DNA of 24,340 bases from DATHRK01 sp035465395. GTDB taxonomy: Bacteria; Gemmatimonadota; Gemmatimonadetes; Longimicrobiales; RSA9. The position numbers and the translations under genes are program-made. Every line of letters starts with the position of its first letter. The first letter of the stretch is position 1. The notes beneath the pieces are model-generated. The model was given only the letters and a program-made list of their open reading frames with translations. It made no database searches and was not told the DNA's origin. Location of the stretch: the NCBI GenBank assembly GCA_035465395.1, contig DATHRK010000053.1, positions 1 to 24,340 on the forward strand, in the 5' to 3' direction. Shown here in pieces: positions 17,016 to 24,340 of this stretch.

Positions 17016-17812
17016 CAGTGCCCCCCTCCTTCATCGTCGTGCTCCTCCCAGGTCCGTGGCGAATGACCGGTCTGCTCGTACATGAAGATGATCACCGCCC
17101 AGATCTCTTCCTCGGTGAGGAAGTCCTCCCAGGCCGGCATCGCGGAGTGCCAGGGCGTGCCTTCGACCGGCAGGCCCGGCCCGCCTTTGGCCACGCGCCA
17201 GAAGACGAAGCTCTCGGTGAGCTGGGCGATGGTGCCCACGTCCTCGAAGTTGAGCGGCGCCGGATTGAATCCGTGCGCGTAGTGGCCGTCGCCGGCGAGG
17301 CCGTCGCCGTGGCAGGGCAGGCAGTTCTGGTAGTAAACCCGCTTTCCCTCCTCGTGATGCTCCTCCAGCGAGCCCTGCCGCCGGAGCGGGTTCTCGAGGC
17401 CGGACAGCACTATCGCCCGATCGGCGAACTGGATCTGCGAGGGCGGGGCCGGGTGGATCGAGCGGAGCGTGGACGGGGCGGCGACCGTCGGCCGGACCTG
17501 CATGAACACCATCGCGCCGATCAGGAGCGGGAGCGCGACCATCAGCGCGGTGCGCAGCGCCCGCCGCTCGGGCAGCACCATCGTCTCGTGGAACGGCCTA
17601 CGGAACTCGGCCCAGCGCTCCTCGTTGTCGCTCACCCACAGCATCACGCCGACGAACACCGTCGCCATGTACTGCAGCACGACGCTGTTCGGGACCGGCG
17701 CGCTGTCCATCCCGAGCAGCGGCGGGATGTAGGCGATGCCGAAGTCGATGAGCAGGTACGCGACGACCATGACGATCGCCGCGATGCCGAGCGGGTGCTT
17801 CAGGTACCGCAT
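17015..17812 (-). CDS. Membrane-anchored monoheme cytochrome c
   Basis: A 265-residue protein with three membrane helices (about 8-29, 44-61 and 87-105) and a periplasmic C-terminal cytochrome c domain. The heme-binding motif is CLPCH (164-168) and the probable axial ligand is Met225 in HSAMPAW. A His/Asp/Glu-rich tail ends the protein. The multi-helix anchor in front of a cytochrome c is unusual and suggests an integral subunit of the neighbouring membrane complex. It starts 1 base after the upstream diheme cytochrome stop and overlaps the next gene (TGATG). Confidence 0.88.
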   Translation of the reverse strand: MRYLKHPLGIAAIVMVVAYLLIDFGIAYIPPLLGMDSAPVPNSVVLQYMATVFVGVMLWVSDNEERWAEFRRPFHETMVLPERRALRTALMVALPLLIGAMVFMQVRPTVAAPSTLRSIHPAPPSQIQFADRAIVLSGLENPLRRQGSLEEHHEEGKRVYYQNCLPCHGDGLAGDGHYAHGFNPAPLNFEDVGTIAQLTESFVFWRVAKGGPGLPVEGTPWHSAMPAWEDFLTEEEIWAVIIFMYEQTGHSPRTWEEHDDEGGGH

Positions 17813-17813
17813 C

Positions 17814-18638
17814 TCAGCCCTCCCCCGAGAGCATGTCCACGAGCGCCTCGAGCTGCGCGGCGGTCAGCGAGCCGCCGAAGGTGGCGGGCATCACTCCTCC
17901 GACCTGCTCGTAGCCCTCCGCGATGTCGGCGCCGGGGTCGAGGATCGCGCGGCGGATGTACTCGCGATCACGCCGCGCGCCCAGGTCGTCCAGCGACGGC
18001 CCGATCGGCCCGCCTTCGCCGTCGAGCTGGTGGCAGGCGCCACAGCCGCCCGCCGCCCAGATTTCCATCGCGTCGGTGCTGCCGCCGGCGAGCGCGCCTC
18101 CGCCTCCGGCGGGCGCCGCGCCCCCGCCACCGGGCTCCCCGCCCGCAGGACGCGTCTCGCCTCCCGGCGGCGGCCCCAGGTCCTCGGCGGTGACGGAGAC
18201 CGTGCCGCCGACGCTCTCGAGGTAGGCGACCAGCGCCCAGATCTGCTGCGGAGAGAGCGTCCGGCTCATGTCCGGCATGATCGGCTCGTAGCCCTCGACG
18301 ACGTGGTCCATCGGCTGCACGAGCGCCTCGTGCAGGTAGGTCTTGCAGTCCTTGCCCGGTTCGCGATTGCCGCACCGCGCGCCGATCTGGCCCGTCCCGC
18401 CCTCATCGGTGAGCAGGTTCGGGGCGCGCGTGCCGAGGCCGTGACACGCCACGCAGCCGCCCGCGCCCTGGTACAGGTCCTCGCCCGCGGCCATCAGCTC
18501 GTCCGCCGAGAACTCGGCGCCGAGGGTGAGCTCCTGGGGGACCTCCGACTCCACCTGCGGGATGGTCGCCGCGAGCACCGTGTAGATCGTCACGGTGCCG
18601 ACGACGACCGCCAGGATCTTGAGGTTGGTCATGAGCAT
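17814..18638 (-). CDS. Diheme cytochrome c, membrane-tethered
   Basis: A 274-residue protein with an N-terminal uncleaved-looking helix (about 5-25) and two cytochrome c domains. The first has CVACH at 62-66 with probable Met121 in PIMPDM. The second has CGACH at 199-203 with probable Met250 in GGVMPATF. A Gly/Pro/Ala-rich linker (155-187) joins them. Cys89 and Cys98 flank a loop between heme and methionine in domain 1. It starts 7 bases after the bd-like gene, whose stop overlaps the GAGG ribosome site, so the two are co-translated. It is probably the direct redox partner of the bd-like protein. Confidence 0.9.
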   Translation of the reverse strand: MLMTNLKILAVVVGTVTIYTVLAATIPQVESEVPQELTLGAEFSADELMAAGEDLYQGAGGCVACHGLGTRAPNLLTDEGGTGQIGARCGNREPGKDCKTYLHEALVQPMDHVVEGYEPIMPDMSRTLSPQQIWALVAYLESVGGTVSVTAEDLGPPPGGETRPAGGEPGGGGAAPAGGGGALAGGSTDAMEIWAAGGCGACHQLDGEGGPIGPSLDDLGARRDREYIRRAILDPGADIAEGYEQVGGVMPATFGGSLTAAQLEALVDMLSGEG

Positions 18639-18645
18639 GGTCGCC

Positions 18646-20457
18646 TCACTCCGCCGGCACGGGATCAGGGCCGCCGCCGTAGGCCGGGGCCTTCGCGTCG
18701 GCCCTCACGTCCGCGACGATCGGCTTCTCGACCAGCCCGCCGAGCCAGAAGATGAACCCGATGAGGCCGAGGAAGATCAGCACGCACGCGGTGATCACCT
18801 GCGCGGCGTAGCCGAGCGCGGGCGTGGCCGCCCACTCGCTGGTGTCGCGCATGACCTCCCAGATGTGCCAGTGCTGGCGGATGCCGGAGCGGGCGAAGCC
18901 CATCAGCCCCATCAGCCAGGTGAAGGTCACCGCGAGCACGAACAGCGCGTACTGCGAGCGCGGCGGCATCTGCCCCCAGCGGATCGCGCCGCGCGACTTG
19001 GCGCCGCGCCCCATCGCCACGTCGATCGCGACCACCACCACGATCGTGATCAGCACGGCGAGCACCTGGTAGACGCTGAAGCCGATGCGCTGCACCGCCG
19101 GCACGAAGTAGCCGTAGATGCCGTAGAAGAGCACCACAGCCGACGCCACCACGAACATGACGCCCTGGACCATCGTGCCCGTCCTCGCCCACGGCACCAC
19201 CGGGTCTTTGTTGGCCCGACGGTAGAGCAGGAAGGACAGGAAGGTCGTCAGGATCATCAGGTTGACCGCCGTGTTCTTGGCGCTCATGACCCCCAGGACG
19301 CCCAGGAACGGGTGGTGGCTGCCGCCCATCGCGGCGAGCTCGGCGCGGCTCGCGATCATCGTGTGCGGCGTGGCCCACACGATCACCCCGACCACCAGCA
19401 CGAGCAGCATCCATTTGGTATAGGGCGTGAAGCGCTCGGCGCCCGGAATCCGCTGCATCCCGACCCACAGGTAGTAGTTGCCCGCGAGGAACAGCACGCC
19501 GATCAGGAACGCCTGAATGATCCACAGCCAGCTCATGAACCCACCCATCATGGTGATGCCCATCTGCTGGTTGTACTCGTAGATCTCGCGACCCAGGTAG
19601 TAGCCCGCGAAAGGAAGGACGATCAGCGCGCCGATCGCGATCGAGTTGCCGACGTACCCCATCCAGTCGTAGTGCGCGCGCTCCTCGTCGGTGCGCGCGT
19701 TCAGGAAGCGGTAGGCCGCGTACGCCCCCACGATCGCGCCGCCGAACACCACGTTGGCGATGATGCGGTGGATGTTGATGGGCATCCACGTGGCGTTGGT
19801 GATGGCGACCCACGTGTCGATTGCGCTCGCCGGCGTGTCCGCCGTGACGCCCTCGGCCGGGCTCATCATGTAGCTCAGCCAGGAGTCGGCGATGAACATC
19901 ACCGCCGTGCCCCACACGTTCAGCAGGATCCCCATGCCCCAGTGCACGAACTTCGCGCGGCCGGCGCTCCAGCGGTCCCAGCCGTAGTAGTAGAGGTAGA
20001 GGGTGAACGACTCGAGGAAGAAGAGCCCCACGTAGAACCACACGGAGACCTCGAAGATCTCCAGCATGTGGGTCCAGAAGCGCGGGTAGATGATCACCAG
20101 CGCGAAGCTCAGGATGGCGCCCCAGATCGCCGTCGCGCTGTAGGCGATCAGCAGGAGACGGGTGAACTCCTTGGCCAGCTTGTCGTAGCGCTTCTCGCCG
20201 CCGAAGATGCCGATCGCCTCGGCGACCACGGCGAACATCGGCACCCCCAGCACGAACGCCGCGAACATCAGGTGGATCTGGGCCGAGACCCAGACCGCCA
20301 CGCGCCCCCCCACGATCGGGAAATCGCCGTACTCGCGTCCGGCCGGAGCGGCCGCCTGCGCCCACGCCGGCTCGGCGAGCACGGCTCCCACGACGACCAG
20401 GGCCAGAGCACAGATCAGCGCGGCCCAGCCGCGCCACTCGCCCGCGCCGCGCTTCAT
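18646..20457 (-). CDS. CydA-like cytochrome bd superfamily membrane protein (no CydB)
   Basis: A 603-residue protein with a cleavable-looking signal (AWA-QA near 33) and about 13 further membrane helices. By eye it aligns with E. coli CydA: His62 (His19 ligand), Glu149 in FFLES followed by YYYGWDRW (Glu107 region), His230 in NIHRII (His186) and GIRQHW (525-530) for GRQPW. Met401 may match Met393. The position of CydA Glu99 is Phe141, with Glu133 and Glu136 nearby. The long quinol-binding Q-loop is missing and roughly four extra helices are present. No CydB gene is adjacent; three cytochrome c genes follow at once. It probably belongs to the divergent bd families that lack the quinol site, exchanging electrons with cytochrome c. 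Its reaction is unproven. Confidence 0.85.
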   Translation of the reverse strand: MKRGAGEWRGWAALICALALVVVGAVLAEPAWAQAAAPAGREYGDFPIVGGRVAVWVSAQIHLMFAAFVLGVPMFAVVAEAIGIFGGEKRYDKLAKEFTRLLLIAYSATAIWGAILSFALVIIYPRFWTHMLEIFEVSVWFYVGLFFLESFTLYLYYYGWDRWSAGRAKFVHWGMGILLNVWGTAVMFIADSWLSYMMSPAEGVTADTPASAIDTWVAITNATWMPINIHRIIANVVFGGAIVGAYAAYRFLNARTDEERAHYDWMGYVGNSIAIGALIVLPFAGYYLGREIYEYNQQMGITMMGGFMSWLWIIQAFLIGVLFLAGNYYLWVGMQRIPGAERFTPYTKWMLLVLVVGVIVWATPHTMIASRAELAAMGGSHHPFLGVLGVMSAKNTAVNLMILTTFLSFLLYRRANKDPVVPWARTGTMVQGVMFVVASAVVLFYGIYGYFVPAVQRIGFSVYQVLAVLITIVVVVAIDVAMGRGAKSRGAIRWGQMPPRSQYALFVLAVTFTWLMGLMGFARSGIRQHWHIWEVMRDTSEWAATPALGYAAQVITACVLIFLGLIGFIFWLGGLVEKPIVADVRADAKAPAYGGGPDPVPAE

Positions 20458-20467
20458 CCGCCGCTCC

Positions 20468-21880
20468 TCATCCGTTCCTCCTCGGGCTTCGGCCGCCGTC
20501 CTTCACGAAGAACGGCAGCCGCTTGGAGAAGTCCACCGGCATCGAACGTCGCACCTCGTCCATCACGTCGGTCGTCACGCGGGCGTACCCCCGCGCGCGC
20601 GCGAACGACTCCACCCGTTGCGAGACGACTCCGCGCACGAAGCTCGGCGCGCGGGCGATGCGCTCGCGGGCGTCCGCGTCCCAGGGCAGCTCCTCTTCGA
20701 ACGCGGCGCCGTAGGTCACGGTCCGCTCCGGCTCCACCACATCGGCGTGGCCGTCCGGCTCGTACGCGCACGACTCGTCGGGGCCCAGCAGGTCGCCCGT
20801 TCCGGCCAGCGCGCGGGCGCGGCAGCCGCCGCACACCTTCCGGTACTCGCACGCGCCGCACTTGCCGCCAAGCTCGCCCGCGCGCAGCGCCGCGAGCGCA
20901 GGCGAGCCGAACCAGACGTCGGCGAACGACGAGCGCCGAAGATCGCCCGCGACCACGGGCGCGTAGGGGCACGGCGTCACCTTGCCCTCGGGCGTGATGC
21001 GCGCGTAGTGGATGCCGCACGGGCAGCGCGTCTCGTAGCCCAGGAGCGGCGAGTCGGGGTCCCCCCGAACGACGTGACGCATGAGCTGCGGCTGGCACTT
21101 CGTGCGCACCATCATGCGGCCGCGGTAGCGCCGCTCCAGCTCGACCACGTCGAGCAGCACGGCCTCGTTCTCGGCGGGCGTGAGGCCCCGCATGCGCTGG
21201 CCGCGCCCGGTGGCCACGAGGAAGTACAGGTTGAAGCTCACCGCGCCCGCGTCCGCCGCCCACGCGGCGATCCCACTGATCTCGCTCCTGTTGCCGGCGG
21301 TGAGCGAGGTCTGGACGATGAAGTCCAGTTCGGCCTCCCGCAGCCGGCCGACGGCCGCCAGGGTGTCCTCGAGCGCGCCGCCGCCGTGTCGGAAGCGGTC
21401 GTGGTAGCGCGCGTCCAGCGAGTCGACGCTGATCGCGACGCCTGTCACACCCGCTTCCTTCAGCCCCGCGATCCGTCCCTCGGTGAGCAGCGTCCCGTTG
21501 GTGCCCACGACGACCGTTGCGCCCCCCGCCGTGGCGTGACGGGCGATGGCCTCCAGGTCGTCGCGCAGCAGCGGCTCGCCGCCGCTGAGCACGAACATCG
21601 GCGCCGGGTTGACCTCGAGGATCTCGTCGGCGATCCGGAAGACCTCGTCGGTGGACATCTCGGCGTCGTCGGTGTGCCAGGAGCCGGCGGAGATGTAGCA
21701 GTGGGAGCAGGCGAGGTTGCAGCGGCGGGTGAGATTCCAGGCGACCACGTGGGGCAGGTGGCCGGACGCACGGGCCTGCGCCTCCGGCGCGGTTTCCACG
21801 GCCCGCCCCCGCCACGGCAGCAGGCCGTCGCCGCGCGCGTCCCTCCCCGCCGGGAGGTCCAGAACCGGAAGCCTCACCAT
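20468..21880 (-). CDS. Radical SAM/SPASM protein with C-terminal PCP_red domain
   Basis: A 470-residue protein (numbering from the GTG one codon earlier at 21883). The radical SAM cluster is C55, C59, C62 in CNLACSHCY and GGEP is at 101-104. A SPASM-type auxiliary-cluster region has many cysteines (263, 287, 289, 305, 342, 345, 351, 354, 372). A C-terminal segment (400-447) begins WDADARERIARAPSFVR and ends FARARGYARVTTDVM, the PCP_red domain otherwise known from the C-terminus of dark protochlorophyllide reductase. NirJ/AhbC/AhbD relatives act on heme precursors, so a tetrapyrrole substrate is a reasonable inference. The ATG at 21880 has no clear Shine-Dalgarno. It ends 10 bases before the bd-like gene, linking it to that complex. 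Confidence 0.9.
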   Translation of the reverse strand: MVRLPVLDLPAGRDARGDGLLPWRGRAVETAPEAQARASGHLPHVVAWNLTRRCNLACSHCYISAGSWHTDDAEMSTDEVFRIADEILEVNPAPMFVLSGGEPLLRDDLEAIARHATAGGATVVVGTNGTLLTEGRIAGLKEAGVTGVAISVDSLDARYHDRFRHGGGALEDTLAAVGRLREAELDFIVQTSLTAGNRSEISGIAAWAADAGAVSFNLYFLVATGRGQRMRGLTPAENEAVLLDVVELERRYRGRMMVRTKCQPQLMRHVVRGDPDSPLLGYETRCPCGIHYARITPEGKVTPCPYAPVVAGDLRRSSFADVWFGSPALAALRAGELGGKCGACEYRKVCGGCRARALAGTGDLLGPDESCAYEPDGHADVVEPERTVTYGAAFEEELPWDADARERIARAPSFVRGVVSQRVESFARARGYARVTTDVMDEVRRSMPVDFSKRLPFFVKDGGRSPRRNG

Positions 21881-21896
21881 CACGCCGCGCGTAGGC

Positions 21897-24086
21897 TCAC
21901 GCCTTCTCCTCGTCCCCGGCCCCGCCCTCGCTCGCTATCATCTCCATCGCCCGACGGGCCTGCTCGGGGGTCGCCATCTCGAAGTCGACCGGACACTTGT
22001 CGGCGGCCTGCTCGATGTCGCGGATCGGGCAGCGCGTCACGCCGCTGGCCTTGGCCTCCTCGATGAACGCGCGCATCTCGGGGGTCAGCCCGTCCACGCC
22101 TTCCGCGGCGGCCTTGAGCTGCTTGCTCTGAAGCTCCTTGAACATCACGAGCATCGTGTCCACGTCGAACTCGTCCGCCTCGATCATGGCCTGCTTGTTC
22201 TCGTCCATGATCGGCGTGGTCACCCGCCAGTACCCGTGCCCCCGAGCGAACTTCTCGACCGTGTTGCGCGCGAGCGGACGCGCGATCAGCGGGACCAGCT
22301 TGAGGCGCTGGAAGGCCTCCTCGGTCCAGACGATGGGGTCGCGCTCGTCGCGCGGACGTTGCTGTACGGCGCCCGTGAAGGGGCACTTCGCCTCGACCAG
22401 GGGAGGCCGGTCCAGGCCGTCCTCGTCGCGGCCCTCGACCACCGTCCGCTGCATCGCCTGTTCGGCCTTCACCTCCGCGAGCGCCAGCTCCTCGGCGGTG
22501 CCGATGCCCATGATGAGCTGCATGTGCGTGGGCAGGAGCTTGGTGATCGCCTCGTCCAGGCGCTCGTTCGTGACCACCGGCAGGTCTTCCTTCGTGGGCG
22601 CGGCGGCCGCGGCGGCGGTCATGTCGGCCCGTGACGGGGCCGTCGCGCCGTTGCTCTTGCCTTCGCCTGCGCCGTTCGTGGCGCCGTGGTCACCGGCGCC
22701 GTTGCCGCTCGTCGCGCCGGCGCCGTTCGCCAGCTTGCCGTAGCCCTCGTCGACGAACGCGGCCGCGTAGACGCTGCCGGGTCCGTAGTGCTCCAGCACG
22801 TACTCCTCCACCGCCTTGCGCGCGATCCCCAGAGCGAACGGCGGCACGCGGAGGATCCGCACCTCCGCCTCGGGCACCCATTCGAGTCCCTTCTCGCCGT
22901 CCTCCTCGATCCAGGGGATCTCCTCGGGGCGGACGTCGGTCGTGCCGATCAGCAGGACGTTGGCGGACGTGAGTCGTACGACGTTCTCGGCCTGCGAGCC
23001 GATCTCGGTGCCCTCGATCCGGTGCGAGCCGTGGCGCGCGAGCACCATCAGCGACGGATCGATCTCCTCGGCCCACTGGAGCACGACCTGGAAGGGCTTC
23101 CCGATCAGGATCTGGGTCTCGATCTCGACGTCGGGGTACTCCTTCGCCATCACCTCGGCGCGCTTGATGTTCGCCTTGCAGAGGCGCAGCAGGCCCTTGT
23201 CGATGATGTTGTTGTGGAGCTCCTCCTGCTCCTCGAACTTGAAGACCTTCGAGGCCTGGACGGACAGCACGTCCTTGATGTTGTGGAAGACCACGTGGTG
23301 GTACTCCACGTCGAAGGCGCTGCACACGTAGAGCTTCGCGCCGTACTCCCTCGCGAGCTCCAGCGCGACGCGCATCCCCTTGTAGCCGTACGCCGAGCCG
23401 TCCACGCAGACCATGAAGGCGCCGCCCTCGAGAGGGCGGTCGTCACGGACGACCAAGACGTCCTTCTCGATGCCGCGCAGCGCGCGTCCGACGACACCGC
23501 CGAGCTGACTGAAGTGCTGCCGGCCCAGCCCGTGGGCGCCGATCGCGACCAGGTCGTAATCGCGCTCGGTCGCGCCCGCGAGCTTCTCGTCGTGCTCCTC
23601 CTCCTCGGCGACGAGCCGACCGTCCTCGCCCATCTGCACGTCGGTGCGGACGCGCTCTCCGCCGTCGTACTTGTCGGCGATGTTGGGGTCGAAGCCGATC
23701 AGGGAGGGGAGGCGGCCCTGCCCGCGGTTCGCCTCTTTGACGATCTCCTCGAAGTTGATGCCCTCGAGGAGCTGGCGGGTCAGGGGGACCCCGGCTTCCT
23801 TGCAGCGCAAATCCACCTGGTCCAGGAAGCTGTCGGAGATGAGCTGCAGGCCCTTCTCGATCAGCTTGTCGTGGATCTTCCGCTGACGCCGGATCTCCTG
23901 CGGCTCCTGGAACTGGGCCGGCAGGCCGATCTCGAGCTGGCGGAACCGGACGTCGTGCAGCCGGGCGGCATACACGTGGGTGGCGGTGATTCGGCCCTCG
24001 GAGCGGGCGCAGATCTCTACGGCGCGGTCGACCGCCAGGTCGGAATGCGGCGAGTTGTCGACCGGAACGAGCACCTCACGGTACAT
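21897..24086 (-). CDS. Tandem universal stress protein with two PCP_red-like segments
   Basis: A 729-residue cytoplasmic protein and the first gene of the respiratory operon. USP domain 1 (1-214) starts MYREVLVPVDNS and carries IGAHGLG with a charged insert (about 140-175). USP domain 2 (222-383) has MVCVDGS and the nucleotide motif ARHGS..IGSQAENVV. A PCP_red-like segment follows (403-436, VPEAEVRILRVPPFALGIARK), then an Ala/Gly/Asn linker (452-497). A second, clear PCP_red domain lies at 587-634 (WTEEAFQRLKLVPLIAR ... GHGYWRVTTPIMDE). Cys568, Cys686 and Cys698 are candidate metal or redox residues. GAGGT lies 5 bases before the ATG. It may bind ATP and a tetrapyrrole and work with the radical SAM protein; this is inferred from shared domains and position. 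Confidence 0.88.
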   Translation of the reverse strand: MYREVLVPVDNSPHSDLAVDRAVEICARSEGRITATHVYAARLHDVRFRQLEIGLPAQFQEPQEIRRQRKIHDKLIEKGLQLISDSFLDQVDLRCKEAGVPLTRQLLEGINFEEIVKEANRGQGRLPSLIGFDPNIADKYDGGERVRTDVQMGEDGRLVAEEEEHDEKLAGATERDYDLVAIGAHGLGRQHFSQLGGVVGRALRGIEKDVLVVRDDRPLEGGAFMVCVDGSAYGYKGMRVALELAREYGAKLYVCSAFDVEYHHVVFHNIKDVLSVQASKVFKFEEQEELHNNIIDKGLLRLCKANIKRAEVMAKEYPDVEIETQILIGKPFQVVLQWAEEIDPSLMVLARHGSHRIEGTEIGSQAENVVRLTSANVLLIGTTDVRPEEIPWIEEDGEKGLEWVPEAEVRILRVPPFALGIARKAVEEYVLEHYGPGSVYAAAFVDEGYGKLANGAGATSGNGAGDHGATNGAGEGKSNGATAPSRADMTAAAAAAPTKEDLPVVTNERLDEAITKLLPTHMQLIMGIGTAEELALAEVKAEQAMQRTVVEGRDEDGLDRPPLVEAKCPFTGAVQQRPRDERDPIVWTEEAFQRLKLVPLIARPLARNTVEKFARGHGYWRVTTPIMDENKQAMIEADEFDVDTMLVMFKELQSKQLKAAAEGVDGLTPEMRAFIEEAKASGVTRCPIRDIEQAADKCPVDFEMATPEQARRAMEMIASEGGAGDEEKA

Positions 24087-24340
24087 CGCATACCTCGAAG
24101 TTCGGGGCGCACACGTCCATCGCGATGTCGCGGGAGAGGCCCCGGCGGGCGTGCGAAACGCCGTGCGCGGGCGGACGCATTCCGACCGCTCGCGTCAGTG
24201 CATGCCGGGCAACGAGCCGGCCACGGCCGCGGGGCCGTCGTCGACTCTTCCGTCTCCTCGTCAACCTCGGCGTCCGCGGCCGTCCGGCGGCATGCGGTCG
24301 CCTTCTATGCGCGGAACGGGCCAGGCGGCCCGCTCGATCT
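24087..24340 (-). promoter_or_regulatory. Upstream region of the respiratory operon
   Basis: This 254-base stretch lies upstream of the first operon gene and holds no convincing ORF. It must contain, or lead to, the operon promoter, but I see no -35/-10 pair or operator I can defend. GC-rich self-complementary stretches (for example near 24218-24240, with CGGCCACGGCCGCGGGGCCG) could form structure in the leader. Confidence 0.3.

Noticed and set aside
18646..20457. Canonical cytochrome bd quinol oxidase
   Set aside because: No CydB or CydX follows, the Q-loop is missing and Glu99 is not conserved by eye, so a standard quinol oxidase label would mislead.
18595..20997. 800-codon plus-strand open frame antisense to the bd-like gene
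   Set aside because: Low-complexity His/Arg/Asp-rich translation, fully explained by GC bias opposite a real membrane protein gene.
20454..21815. 453-codon frame overlapping the radical SAM gene on the same strand
   Set aside because: It is the +1 shadow of the radical SAM gene, which carries intact cluster motifs and the PCP_red domain.
20468..24086. Photosynthesis (bacteriochlorophyll) genes suggested by PCP_red domains
   Set aside because: No BchL/N/B catalytic domains or other bch/puf genes are present; only the small C-terminal domain type is shared.

Overview
This is a GC-rich bacterial chromosome segment (no rRNA, tRNA, CRISPR or transposase seen). The mix of families fits an aerobic, non-phototrophic Gram-negative heterotroph: a CuA-type cytochrome c oxidase cluster, TM-anchored DUF6090-like and 'MNW..GAIAELLGAAAVVVSLLYLA' small proteins, DUF6966, a SnoaL-like protein and a hybrid CheB/CheR kinase. 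Gemmatimonadota is my best guess, from family composition and GC content only. No phylogenetic marker is present, so this is an inference.

Left part (1-9.5 kb), accessory genes. A plus-strand CheB-CheR-PAS-PAS-histidine kinase fusion (28-3261) is followed by two small membrane proteins on opposite strands. Then comes a run of minus-strand genes: a SnoaL-like protein, a secreted hypothetical, an extended SDR (aldehyde/dihydroflavonol reductase type), a DUF6090-like membrane-anchored protein, a short piece resembling the N-terminus of a SAM methyltransferase, a TM-anchored hypothetical, and an antibiotic-biosynthesis-monooxygenase-like protein. Last are a fragment resembling the C-terminus of an APC permease, a COMT-type O-methyltransferase and a DUF6966-like protein. 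Two of these look like remnants of larger genes.

Right part (9.6-24.1 kb), one tightly packed 13-gene minus-strand respiratory operon. In transcription order: a tandem universal-stress protein carrying two PCP_red-like segments (24086); a radical SAM/SPASM protein ending in another PCP_red segment; a CydA-like (cytochrome bd superfamily) membrane protein without CydB; a diheme cytochrome c; a membrane-anchored monoheme cytochrome c; a diheme cytochrome c fused to an ethylbenzene-dehydrogenase-type heme b domain; and a lipoprotein with an amicyanin-spaced type-1 copper motif. These are followed by oxidase subunits II, I, III and IV, a 61-residue single-TM protein and an internally duplicated membrane protein. 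Most junctions overlap by 1-4 bases or are separated by fewer than 15 bases. Two strong RNA hairpins lie at the lipoprotein/subunit II and subunit III/IV junctions, and a long inverted repeat follows the last gene.

Working model (inference): the bd-like protein with its cytochromes c and copper lipoprotein is an unconventional electron-transfer complex that feeds, or works alongside, the aa3-type CuA oxidase. The radical SAM/PCP_red and USP/PCP_red proteins encoded first in the operon may make, modify or insert a tetrapyrrole cofactor for it. I consider this the candidate undescribed system of the window.
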